Shown here: positions 1 through 6,501 of the stretch, piece by piece | Layout of the letters: each line of letters opens with the position of its first letter | How positions within the stretch are numbered: the stretch's first letter is position 1 | NCBI GenBank assembly: GCA_013214765.1 | Contig: JABSQD010000024.1 | Coordinates: 1 to 7,160, forward strand | Origin: Mycoplasmataceae bacterium | GTDB taxonomy: Bacteria; Bacillota_I; Bacilli_A; Mycoplasmatales; Hepatoplasmataceae | Length of the DNA stretch: 7,160 nt | Direction of reading: 5' to 3' | Made by a program: the position numbers and the translations under genes | Notes under the pieces: generated by a model | What the model was told of the DNA's origin: nothing | Database searches by the model: none | The model's input: the letters and a program-made list of their open reading frames with translations, nothing else

Positions 1-59
1 GTTTTTTTTCTATCATATTTTTCTTGAATCTTTATTAAAATTTTTTTAATATCTTTCAT
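1..59 (-). CDS. 5' end of an unidentified gene running off the left edge
   Basis: An ATG at 59 opens a frame that runs to the window edge and gives about 19 residues, starting MKDIKKILIK and rich in Lys and Ile. An AAAGGA-type Shine-Dalgarno sequence lies a few bases upstream, and a TATAAT box lies about 58 bases upstream (117-122). The fragment is too short and compositionally plain to assign a family. It is separated from the next gene upstream by a hairpin terminator, so it probably begins its own transcription unit. Confidence 0.55.
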   Translation of the reverse strand, partial: MKDIKKILIKIQEKYDRKK

Positions 60-116
60 TATTTTCCTTTTTCTTTTATTAACAATAAAAAATTATTAAT
101 ACAAATATTTAATTAT

Positions 117-122
117 ATTATA
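117..122 (-). promoter_or_regulatory. -10 box (TATAAT) for the left-edge gene
   Basis: A perfect TATAAT on the minus strand sits between the terminator at 163-189 and the start codon at 59. It would give a leader of roughly 50 bases. No convincing -35 hexamer is visible at 16-18 bases, and chance TATAAT matches are common at this base composition. Confidence 0.35.
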
Positions 123-162
123 CAACTTATTTACAATGTATTTTCCTTTGAAATCTATATTT

Positions 163-189
163 AATTAAAAAAGAGCACTTGTGCTCTTT
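163..189 (-). terminator. Rho-independent terminator after the small Cys-tailed gene
   Basis: Arms 170-178 and 181-189 (AAAGAGCAC / GTGCTCTTT) are perfect complements, giving an 8-9 bp stem with a 2-4 base loop. In minus-strand sense the stem runs into TTTTTTAATT, a classical intrinsic terminator. It starts 17 bases after the stop codon at 206 and is the most GC-rich hairpin in the window. It ends the glpF-side block. Confidence 0.85.
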
Positions 190-205
190 ATAATAAAATT
201 ATATA

Positions 206-388
206 TTATTTTTGCTTAGAAGAACAAGCATCTAAACAATAACCACCTTTAGCAGTTCTTATTACTCACTCACCATCTAATTCATAAACTTGATATGTTT
301 CTGGGTGTTTCCTAGCATAATCAATAGCTACTTCATTAGAAACTTTTTCACCATTTACTTTATATTCATTAAAATTTCCTTTTATCAT
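206..388 (-). CDS. 60-residue small protein: conserved N-terminal part ending Gly-Gly, then a Cys-containing tail
   Basis: The start at 388 is set by AAAGAGG about 8 bases upstream, with a TATAAT box at 409-414. The product has two parts. Residues 1-49 are about 80% identical to the protein at 6236-6409 and end RTAKGG. Residues 50-60 read YCLDACSSKQK, with Cys51 and Cys55, and have no counterpart there. Residues 8-46 look like a small strand-helix-strand-strand unit (helix about 17-28). Trp41 is encoded by TGA; the paralogue has Leu there. I do not recognise the family. The shape resembles a peptide precursor with a double-glycine-type leader and a variable core, but no dedicated peptidase is visible. 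A small folded protein with a degenerate tail is equally possible. The gene is certain, its function is not. Confidence 0.8.
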
Positions 389-408
389 TTTATACCTCTT
401 TCTTTTTT

Positions 409-414
409 ATTATA
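409..414 (-). promoter_or_regulatory. -10 box (TATAAT) for the small Cys-tailed gene
   Basis: A perfect minus-strand TATAAT lies 21-26 bases upstream of the ATG at 388. It leaves room for a short leader that contains the AAAGAGG ribosome site. No good -35 is visible. The inverted repeat at 438-469 lies immediately upstream, where an upstream regulator would bind. Confidence 0.45.
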
Positions 415-437
415 ACTTGTCTTCTTTAATTTTGATT

Positions 438-469
438 TATATTTTGAATATGAAAATATTCAAAATGTA
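438..469. repeat. Long AT-rich inverted repeat with GAAA loop
   Basis: Arms 441-451 (ATTTTGAATAT) and 456-466 (ATATTCAAAAT) are perfect 11-base complements around a GAAA loop at 452-455. The stem can extend to 14 pairs (438-469) with one G-U pair. It lies between the stop at 489 of the upstream membrane-protein gene and the promoter of the small gene at 388. No T-run follows on either strand, so it is a poor intrinsic terminator. An operator or an mRNA processing/stability hairpin is more likely. Confidence 0.6.
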
Positions 470-488
470 TCATTTCCAAATGATTAAT

Positions 489-737
489 TTATCATTTGAA
501 AGGAATTTTATCTTTTTTATATTTAAAATATCTTTTAATATAAACTAATATTCCTAAGACTATAATTAAAGAACACACACCAATAATCACAGACCCTACT
601 ATAATCATATGTACTCAATCCAAAGTAAACATACATAAAATCATAGTTATTATAAATATCAATGCCATAGACATATTAGCTCATCATGAACTAAATAAAT
701 AAAGTCATATTATTTTTAAACCTAATCATTTTTTCAT
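489..737 (-). CDS. Small hydrophobic membrane protein, 82 residues
   Basis: The frame from ATG 737 to TAA 489 needs TGA read as Trp at seven positions, which is why it is easily missed. Two membrane segments are visible: about residues 22-40 (MSMALIFII...) and 44-67 (HMIIVGSVIIG...). A basic tail follows (KRYFKYKKDK) and should face the cytoplasm. The N-terminal 20 residues are Trp-rich (two WW/W clusters). No Shine-Dalgarno sequence is evident. It follows the gene at 779-1186 by 41 bases on the same strand and is probably co-transcribed. I do not recognise a family and infer no role beyond the membrane. Confidence 0.65.
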
Positions 738-778
738 ATATTTTATATAAATTTAAAATTGTATTATATATTTAATTT

Positions 779-1186
779 TTATTTTACAATATCTTGTGAT
801 ACTAATACAAGAACGCCACCTATAACTCCGGAAAAAATAAGACCTAAAACTCCTGCTGTCATTTTATTTCCTTTTCCATTTTTAAATCTAACATTAAATA
901 TAATTGAACAAATTGCTCCAACTAAAAAAGGAATCCCTATAAACACAAGTGATAAAATGACTCAAAACGGAATACCCACTGCAGCAAAAACTATATTAAC
1001 AATTGCGCCAGCTTCTCCAAAATCTAATGTAGTTATATTAGTTATTTTTTCTTTTTCTATTTTTTTATTATCATTTTTATTTAAAGTTGTAATTAATTTT
1101 TCTTTACTTCAACTTCTATTAAAAAATATTTCTTTTTTTTCTAATAAATCTAATAATTCTTCTTTTTTAAAATTTTTATAATCCAT
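779..1186 (-). CDS. Membrane protein with SAP/HeH-like N-terminal domain, 135 residues
   Basis: The start at 1186 has a weak AAGAG ribosome site, with a TATAAT box at 1210-1215. Residues 1-40 are charged and helical: KKEELLDLLEKK, then a turn, then WSKEKLITTLNK. This two-helix pattern resembles the SAP/HeH class of about 35-residue helix-extended-helix domains, which bind DNA or RNA. After a Lys/Glu linker (40-50), residues 56-133 hold two or three membrane segments: about 61-81 and 82-98, then a basic loop (RFKNGKGNK), then 110-131 rich in Gly and Val. Small Gly-rich membrane modules of this kind are common in mollicutes. The domain call is by pattern only. It lies between glpF (73 bases upstream) and the gene at 489-737. 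Function unknown. Confidence 0.7.
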
Positions 1187-1209
1187 AATTAACTCTTTTC
1201 TTATTATTA

Positions 1210-1215
1210 ATTATA
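1210..1215 (-). promoter_or_regulatory. Possible -10 box upstream of the SAP/HeH-like membrane gene
   Basis: A minus-strand TATAAT lies 24-29 bases ahead of the ATG at 1186, a suitable distance for a short leader with the AAGAG site. The 73-base gap after glpF (1187-1259) is almost pure A/T with short palindromes but no terminator-like hairpin, so read-through from glpF is also possible. Confidence 0.3.
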
Positions 1216-1259
1216 CATTTTTTAAATATATAATATTATAATATATTTATCTATAATTT

Positions 1260-2003
1260 TTATAAAAAATAAACTAGTCCACCAGCTAATGAGCTCCCTA
1301 TTAATGGACCAAATAATGTAATTCAAGCATAAGATCAATTAGCAGACACATAATTTATTTCTTTTAAAAAAGAAAGCTTAATTCCGGTTCATAAAGCTAA
1401 TCTTGGCATTAAATCTCTAGCTGGATTTATTGCAAATCCAGTAATGCTTCCTATTGAAGCTCCAATTCCGAACACAACCAACCCTGCCATGATTGGTGTA
1501 GGGATTCCTGTGGGTAATAATACAAAAAATACTAATAAAAATGTGCCTAATATTTCAACTATCAAATTAGTCAAGTTACTCATTTTTGTTTTATCTTTTT
1601 TATTTAAAGATTCTCCAGTAATAAAAATTCCAGAAATGCTTGCTTTTTCATTATTTATATGAAGTTTAATTCTAGATCAAAAAATAAACATTATTAAATA
1701 AGAACCTAATAAAGCTCCGACTAATTCTCCGACTACCCCAATACCAAACTCAGCTCAACTTCATGATCCATGTATTAATAAACCTAGGGCAACTGCCGGA
1801 TTTATTGCTCCACCAGTATATTGCGCAAAATAAACTCCCATCATAATAGCAACACCTCATCCAAATGCAACAAATAATCAATGTCCCGCATTACCTTTTG
1901 CGTGTGTGTTTTTTAATGTGGCGGTAGCATTAATTCCCAACCCAATTAAAAGTAGAACAAACGTTCCTAACATTTCATAAAAAAATACCAATCCTAAATT
2001 CAT
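1260..2003 (-). CDS. glpF: Aquaglyceroporin / glycerol uptake facilitator (MIP family)
   Basis: The protein has 247 residues, slightly shorter than typical GlpF. MIP proteins are six-helix tetrameric channels with two half-helices carrying NPA boxes. Both are present: NPA at 68-70 (GGAINPAVAL) and at 193-195 (GFAINPARD). Arg196 is the selectivity-filter arginine, and Asp197 is the residue that favours glycerol channels over water-only aquaporins. Phe190 matches the E. coli GlpF filter Phe. Near the first filter position the sequence is F47-G-W49-G, so the usual Trp may be Phe47 or shifted to Trp49. A charged cytoplasmic loop lies at about 117-142. The eight Trp codons are all TGA. The start at 2003 is fixed by GGGAGA 4-9 bases upstream. 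It probably brings glycerol in for phospholipid synthesis or glycerol oxidation; no glpK or glpO is in the window. Confidence 0.9.
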
Positions 2004-2058
2004 ATATCTCCCTTTATTATAATTAATAAAATTATATATTATTTTGAATATCTAAAAA

Positions 2059-2087
2059 AATATATGACTATATGATAAATAAAACAA
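2059..2087 (-). promoter_or_regulatory. Candidate promoter for glpF (TTGTTT-17-TATATT)
   Basis: In minus-strand sense a -35-like TTGTTT (2087-2082) is followed after exactly 17 bases by TATATT (2064-2059). This puts transcription start about 50 bases upstream of the glpF ATG. Other TATAAT matches lie closer to the gene, so this is one candidate among several. Confidence 0.4.
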
Positions 2088-2161
2088 ATTATAATTTAAA
2101 GTATATTTATTTTTTAATTTAAATATCATTATGGCAATAATATTTAATAAATACTTTATAG

Positions 2162-2167
2162 TATAAT
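2162..2167 (+). promoter_or_regulatory. -10 box implying a leaderless mRNA for the YugP-like gene
   Basis: A perfect TATAAT ends six bases before the ATG at 2174, so transcription would normally start at or next to the A of the start codon. No Shine-Dalgarno sequence lies in the gap. A small hairpin (ATACT 2151-2155 / AGTAT 2160-2164) overlaps the box. No strong -35 is seen. Confidence 0.45.
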
Positions 2168-2173
2168 AATGAT

Positions 2174-2911
2174 ATGAATTTTATTTTTTATCCACTTATA
2201 ATAATATTAGGTTTTTTGTCTTCGGTAGTAGGTATTTGACAATTTTTTGTATATATAAAATTATCTTGAGCAAGAAGAAATAATAGTAAAAATTTTAATG
2301 GTTTACAAACTTCAGAAGCAATATTTGAAAAATTAGGAGATGATATTAAAGTTGAGAAATCTTTTTGAAGTTTAACATATGTTCGTTATTCCAAGGCTAA
2401 AAAAACTTTAAAATTAGGCGCAATAGATTCTAGAAGAAGTTCTATTTGAACTGTTGCTACTTCTGGAAGACAAGCATATTCTGCTCATATAATTGAAAGG
2501 GCTACACAAGGGAAAAAACCACCAATAAATTTATTATGATTCAAATTACAAACGTTTTGATTTGGTTTATTCATGTCAATGTTATTTAACATTGGAATAA
2601 TTATTTCATTTTCATTATGAGCTTCTAGTATGAATTCAGGAGGAGAAATTTTCGGATTATGATTTTGAGTATTTTTAACAATAATATTATTTGTCCCCCT
2701 TTTATATGCAATAGCATCATTTAAAACATCAAAATTAATGTTGGAAAATATTGATAAAATATTTGGAAATATATTTTCAAAAGAAGAAGTGAATCAAATT
2801 AGAAGTTTATGAAAACTTGAATATATTAATTCAATTATTGAACTAATAAAAATTGTTGTTGTTATAGTATTTACTCTTATGAAGGCAATTGTTGTATCTA
2901 AACAAAAATAA
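2174..2911 (+). CDS. YugP-like (Zn_peptidase_2) membrane protein with the metal site lost; pseudoenzyme
   Basis: The product has 245 residues, close to the usual 220-240 of YugP proteins, which are membrane zinc peptidases. The family order can be followed: an N-terminal membrane helix (about 4-28), a region starting LQTSEAIFEKLG like the family's TGAEVA..IL, then LTYVRYSKAKKTLKLG matching LSDHYDP..K.VRLS, then VATSGRQA, two membrane segments (about 128-150 and 160-182), FKTSKLML matching the family's EFNASKRAL, and a final hydrophobic helix (220-240). The catalytic HExxH, expected at 97-101, reads SGRQA. The glutamate expected as third ligand is Ser182. The frame is intact, so it was probably kept for a non-catalytic role. 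The alignment is by memory of the family, not computed. It is the only plus-strand gene and converges on the permease gene. Confidence 0.7.
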
Positions 2912-2990
2912 TCAACAACTAATTTGCTCGTTTGTTTTCTCTTGTACTTGATTACTTTAATTTAAAATTACTTAAATTCTATTTTAATAA

Positions 2991-4271
2991 TTATCTAATT
3001 CCTTCAAGACGAATTCATTTATCAGAATATCACATTGGGACAAAAGTTATAATCATACCAACACAAAGTGAAAGAGGTATTAATCAATTATTTCAACTTG
3101 TATTACGTAATATTATTCCAAAAGGCGGCGATATAAATGTACTCTCATTATGAAATAATAATCAACTTATTCCATTTTCGATGCTAAATCCTTGTGTAAT
3201 TCCTCTTATAAAATCTTGATTTACAGCAGTTAATGAAATAGCTTGTAAAAATAATGTATAAGGTGAAATAAAAAATAATCATCTAAATGTATTGTATGCT
3301 GTTTCTAATGAAGTACTTCCTTCTATACTAAAATTTAATGGAACAGCAGGAAGTCCCCCTTGTGCATACATTGTAAAATTAGAAAAGAACATAAATACAA
3401 ATCCAATAAATATAGTTGTTTTTGTTTGATTAAATTTTGTTCCTACAAATATACCTATTTGAGTAAAAGCAGCCGTAGATACAATAAGTAGTATTAATAG
3501 CATCTCTCAATCTGGAGTTTGGTTAAATGGAAATAATCAATTAATATTATATCCACCTAATATTAAAGAAGTAGTTAATTTTCCCATTCATAAAATAGGT
3601 CAATATATTATAATTCCTGCACTTAAAACTATAAGTATTGCTGTTAATGTAATACCTATATTTAATTGTTCTTTAGAGACTCCATACACGCCTAGTCTTT
3701 TTATTGTTGAATCATTTCTAATTGTGACAACAAATGCAGGAATAAATAATACTGTTAATGAAAGCATGGGGGTTACAAAAGCAGAATTAAAATTAGAATA
3801 ATTTGTAAATACAATTGGCTGGTCAACATTAATAACAATGTTATATCCTCCAAAATTTATATCGAGGGGAAATTCCATTCAATGGATACTAGTAAAATTA
3901 TTTATTAACAACACAGATAATAATGTAGTCACTAAAAGAAATCAAATACCTGTACCATTTGTTAAAAAATTTTTAATCATTGTTGTTCCAACAACAATTA
4001 TATTTCGAACAAAATATTCTTTTGTTCTTACTACATTTGAATCACTTGCTTCTTTAAAATTACTATTTAATACAGAGTAAAAATCAAAAGGTTGAGACTT
4101 AATAATTGATTTGAATTGTTCATTTTTTTCTAATTCCGAATCATAAAATTCATTAAATATTTCTTTATCCCAATCTTGATGCCTTGATTTTTTAAGTGAT
4201 TCAGAAAGTCTTTTGGGTTTTACTCCTTCTTTTATTTTATTATTTACTTCTTTAAGATTATTTTCCTCCAT
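2991..4271 (-). CDS. ABC-2-like transporter permease, second subunit (426 residues)
   Basis: This is the last gene of the ATPase-permease-permease operon. Residues 1-100 form a charged cytoplasmic domain. About six membrane segments follow (roughly 109-124, 164-184, 205-224, 257-278, 284-299 and 396-413). The loop after the second segment (RNDSTIKRLGVYGVSKEQ, 185-202) resembles the cytoplasmic coupling region of ABC-2 permeases and is nearly identical in the upstream paralogue. Between the last segments it carries about 45 residues outside the membrane (350-395), roughly 30 more than its partner. The ATG at 4271 overlaps the stop of the previous gene in TAATG, so translation is probably coupled. 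Thirteen Trp codons are TGA. The two permeases should form a heterodimer with the ATPase. The substrate is not readable from sequence. Confidence 0.8.
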
Positions 4272-5410
4272 TATCTTATCCCATCAAATTTAATTCATTT
4301 ATTCGAAAATACTATAGGGATAATCGAAAATAATGTTCCTATTGTTAAAGATAAAGGAACTATTCAAATAACTCAATCTGGATTAACGGCAGCCGGAATA
4401 CTATTGCTTCCAGGAATAGAAATAGTTAGTACTAAAGATTGCAATAATATTGTATATGGAGTAACAACAAATATTCATCTAAAAAATTGATAGAAAGTAT
4501 GTAAAGAATTATTTAGATATTCTTCACGGTCTGGTAAACCGCCTGCTCCATAAGAGGTTAGATTTGCAAGTAAAAAAAATGCTAATCCTACAAAAATAAC
4601 TGATTTTGTTTGATTCATTTTATTTCCAAGAAATATTCCCGCTTGTGTAAAAGCTATCGTAGAAATAAACATAAGGGGTATAAGAGCTAATCAAAAAGGT
4701 TCTAGCGAAGTTTTAACAACTTCTTGAATACTTTGTTGAAACATTCCAGAAGATATTGCATTTCCTAATATTGATAAAGGCCAATAAATTATTATCATTG
4801 TTAAAAATACAATCATTAATGATACTAATGTAATAGAAATATTAAATTGCTCTTTACTTATTCCATATATCCCTAATCTTTTCATTCTAGAATCTGATCT
4901 TAAAGAAACTATAAACGGAGGAATAAATAAACAAGTTAATAATAGCATAGGGGTCACAAATGCAGATGTAAAGTGAGCGATGGTTTGCGAAGTATATATA
5001 TTTGTTATCACGCTTTCAAAGCCTCCTCCATTTGGATTTTCAATTCAACCTCATTCTATAGATACTCCAGTCAAATTATTTATTAATAAAACAGAGATAA
5101 GTGTGACAATAGCTAAAAAATATATTCCTGTACCACTTGTAAAAAAGCTTTTTAACATTGTTTGACTAACTATTCATAAATTTTGAAAACTGTTTTGATA
5201 TATCCTAGTTACAAATGAACGATCACTTTTTTTTCATTTTTTATCTTTTTTATCAAAAGTAAATGGTTCAGATCTAAAAATATCTATCACAGATTTTTCA
5301 TCATTAGCAATTGCATTTTCCACAAATTCAGCAAATTCTTTTTTTGTCAAAGAAATATTTTCTATATTTTCTAATGATTTAGCAATTTTTTCAACTTTTA
5401 TTTTTTTCAT
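4271..5410 (-). CDS. ABC-2-like transporter permease, first subunit (379 residues)
   Basis: The start at 5410 lies five bases after the ATPase stop. A GGAG-like ribosome site lies about 15 bases upstream, inside the ATPase end. Residues 1-95 are cytoplasmic and charged, and the membrane part begins at TSGTGI. Membrane segments are near 97-112, 149-170, 191-210, 240-260, 270-287 and 348-368. In one 64-residue stretch (150-213) I count 41 identities with the second permease, including AFVTPML, LFIP, KRLG, SKEQ and IIIYWP, so the two arose by tandem duplication. The shared pattern continues with AFTQ.GIF.G, NQTK, GGLP and PYT..LQ. Trp210 is TGG here and TGA at the same place in the paralogue, direct evidence for code 4. 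The short final outer loop (330-346) is the main difference. The specific transported substrate is unknown. Confidence 0.8.
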
Positions 5411-5415
5411 ATTGA

Positions 5416-6174
5416 TTAAATTATTTTCTCCACAAAAGCAGCCACTGAACCATATTCATCATAAATTTCAGGAATATATATTTCTCTTATAATTTTTCCA
5501 TTATTTAAAACTAATACTCTATCTGATAATTCTTCAATCTCTTCAGGTTGATGAGAGATTATTATCATAGACGCATTATTTTCAACCTTAAAATTATTAA
5601 CAAAAGTAATAATATTTCTTACAGATTTAACATCCAATCCAGTTATAAATTCATCTAAAATCATTATTTTAGGTTTATGTATTATTGCCACTAACAAATT
5701 TACTCTTTGTTTTTGCCCACCTGACAATTTGTTCATTTTTTGATTCAAAAATTCTGATACTCCAAATATTTGAATCATTCGATTTACTTCATCTTGAGTA
5801 GTTTTATTTTTATAAAGTTTTCTATAAAAATTAATAACTCCTTTAACTTTAGCCCTTTTTGCAAAAACTGAAGACTGAAATTGAATGCCGACTTCCCTTA
5901 AATCATCTATAAATTTTTTATTTCCTAAATTTAAGTATACCTTTCCTGAATCTTTTTTAATAAGACCTAACATACTTTCCATTAGAACTGTTTTTCCCGC
6001 TCCATTAGCACCAATTAAAGAAAGAGTTTCCCCTTCTCTCAAATCAAATGTTATGCCTTTTAAAACTTGTTTTTTATTTTTTCCTTTACCAAAAGAAACG
6101 AATAAATCTTTGACATACAAAACTCGTTTATTAGTAATTTTAGATTTATTTTTAACAGCAAATCTATTTTCCAT
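5416..6174 (-). CDS. ABC transporter ATP-binding protein, ABC-2 exporter type
   Basis: This 252-residue single nucleotide-binding domain has all key motifs: Walker A GANGAGKT (55-62), Q-loop Gln100, signature LSGGQ (150-154), Walker B MILDE with Asp174 and Glu175, D-loop GLD (179-181) and switch His208. The layout, and pairing with two separate permeases and no binding protein, fits the DrrA/CcmA-like ATPases of exporters. It lacks a C39 peptidase or membrane domain, so it is not a classical bacteriocin processing transporter. The first 18 residues are basic (KNKSKITNKR). The ATG at 6174 has no Shine-Dalgarno sequence, and no other ATG lies before the conserved region. TATAAT/TATAGT boxes 13-23 bases upstream suggest its own promoter with a very short leader. 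The small-protein gene ends 61 bases upstream. Confidence 0.9.
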   Translation of the reverse strand: MENRFAVKNKSKITNKRVLYVKDLFVSFGKGKNKKQVLKGITFDLREGETLSLIGANGAGKTVLMESMLGLIKKDSGKVYLNLGNKKFIDDLREVGIQFQSSVFAKRAKVKGVINFYRKLYKNKTTQDEVNRMIQIFGVSEFLNQKMNKLSGGQKQRVNLLVAIIHKPKIMILDEFITGLDVKSVRNIITFVNNFKVENNASMIIISHQPEEIEELSDRVLVLNNGKIIREIYIPEIYDEYGSVAAFVEKII

Positions 6175-6186
6175 AATTTAAATAAA

Positions 6187-6219
6187 ATTATACTATAAAA
6201 TTAAAAAATAATTGTTCAA
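6187..6219 (-). promoter_or_regulatory. Candidate promoter for the ABC operon
   Basis: In minus-strand sense TTGAAC (6219-6214) is followed after 16 bases by TATAGT (6197-6192), which abuts a perfect TATAAT (6192-6187). Either box gives transcription starting within about 6-11 bases of the ATPase ATG. No terminator separates it from the small-protein gene upstream, so co-transcription of all four genes remains possible. Confidence 0.4.
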
Positions 6220-6235
6220 AAATACATAAAATAAT

Positions 6236-6409
6236 TTAATTTTTATTTAAATTTAAATCGAATCCACCTTTAGCAGTTCTAATTACTAATTCACCATTTA
6301 ATTCATAAACTTGATATGTTTCTGGATGTTGCTTAGCATATTCAATTGCTTTTTCATTAGAAACATTCTCTCCATTTATTTTATATTCATTCAAATGACC
6401 TTTTATCAT
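6236..6409 (-). CDS. 57-residue small protein, Cys-free paralogue of the one at 206-388
   Basis: The start at 6409 has a strong AAAGAGG ribosome site, nearly the same as in the paralogue. Residues 1-49 match the other copy at 39 of 49 positions, and both end RTAKGG. The tail here is FDLNLNKN, with no cysteine and no similarity to YCLDACSSKQK. Changes in the shared part are mostly conservative (Val/Ile, Asp/Glu, Arg/Lys), and at DNA level 17- and 27-base stretches are identical (6264-6280 and 6299-6325). This suggests a fairly recent duplication with the shared part held by selection. It lies immediately upstream of the ABC operon on the same strand, so its product may be a substrate or regulator of the transporter. 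Family not recognised, function unproven. Confidence 0.8.
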   Translation of the reverse strand: MIKGHLNEYKINGENVSNEKAIEYAKQHPETYQVYELNGELVIRTAKGGFDLNLNKN

Positions 6410-6501
6410 TTTTCAACCTCTTTCATATTATTTTAAATAATAATTTTAAACTATATTAATATTTAGTATAACATAAAAATAAAATAGAAATTTCTTATAA
6501 A

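Noticed and set aside
206..388. Ubiquitin-like modifier suggested by the Gly-Gly near the C-terminus
   Set aside because: The protein is too short for a beta-grasp fold, Gly-Gly is not terminal, and no activating enzyme is nearby.
759..1181. Plus-strand 140-residue open frame
   Set aside because: It is antisense to the membrane-protein gene at 779-1186. The minus frame has a ribosome site, a domain-like start and membrane segments; the plus frame has none.
1389..1583. Short separate minus-strand genes such as 1389-1583, 3279-3503, 3600-3878 and 4475-4672
   Set aside because: These are pieces of longer genes broken only if TGA is read as stop. With TGA as Trp they join into glpF and the two permeases.
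2899..2937. AAACAAA ... TTTGTTT pairing between the convergent genes as a bidirectional terminator
   Set aside because: The loop is about 25 bases and the stem only 7 A/T-rich pairs, too weak to call.
2932..3153. Plus-strand 73-residue open frame after the YugP-like gene
   Set aside because: It overlaps the 3' end of the second permease, whose frame is conserved with its paralogue through its final GIR residues (KW I.. GIR).
3838..4080. Plus-strand open frames inside the permease and ATPase genes (also near 4980-5165 and 5885-6181)
   Set aside because: Each is antisense to well-supported coding sequence with recognisable motifs and has no ribosome site.
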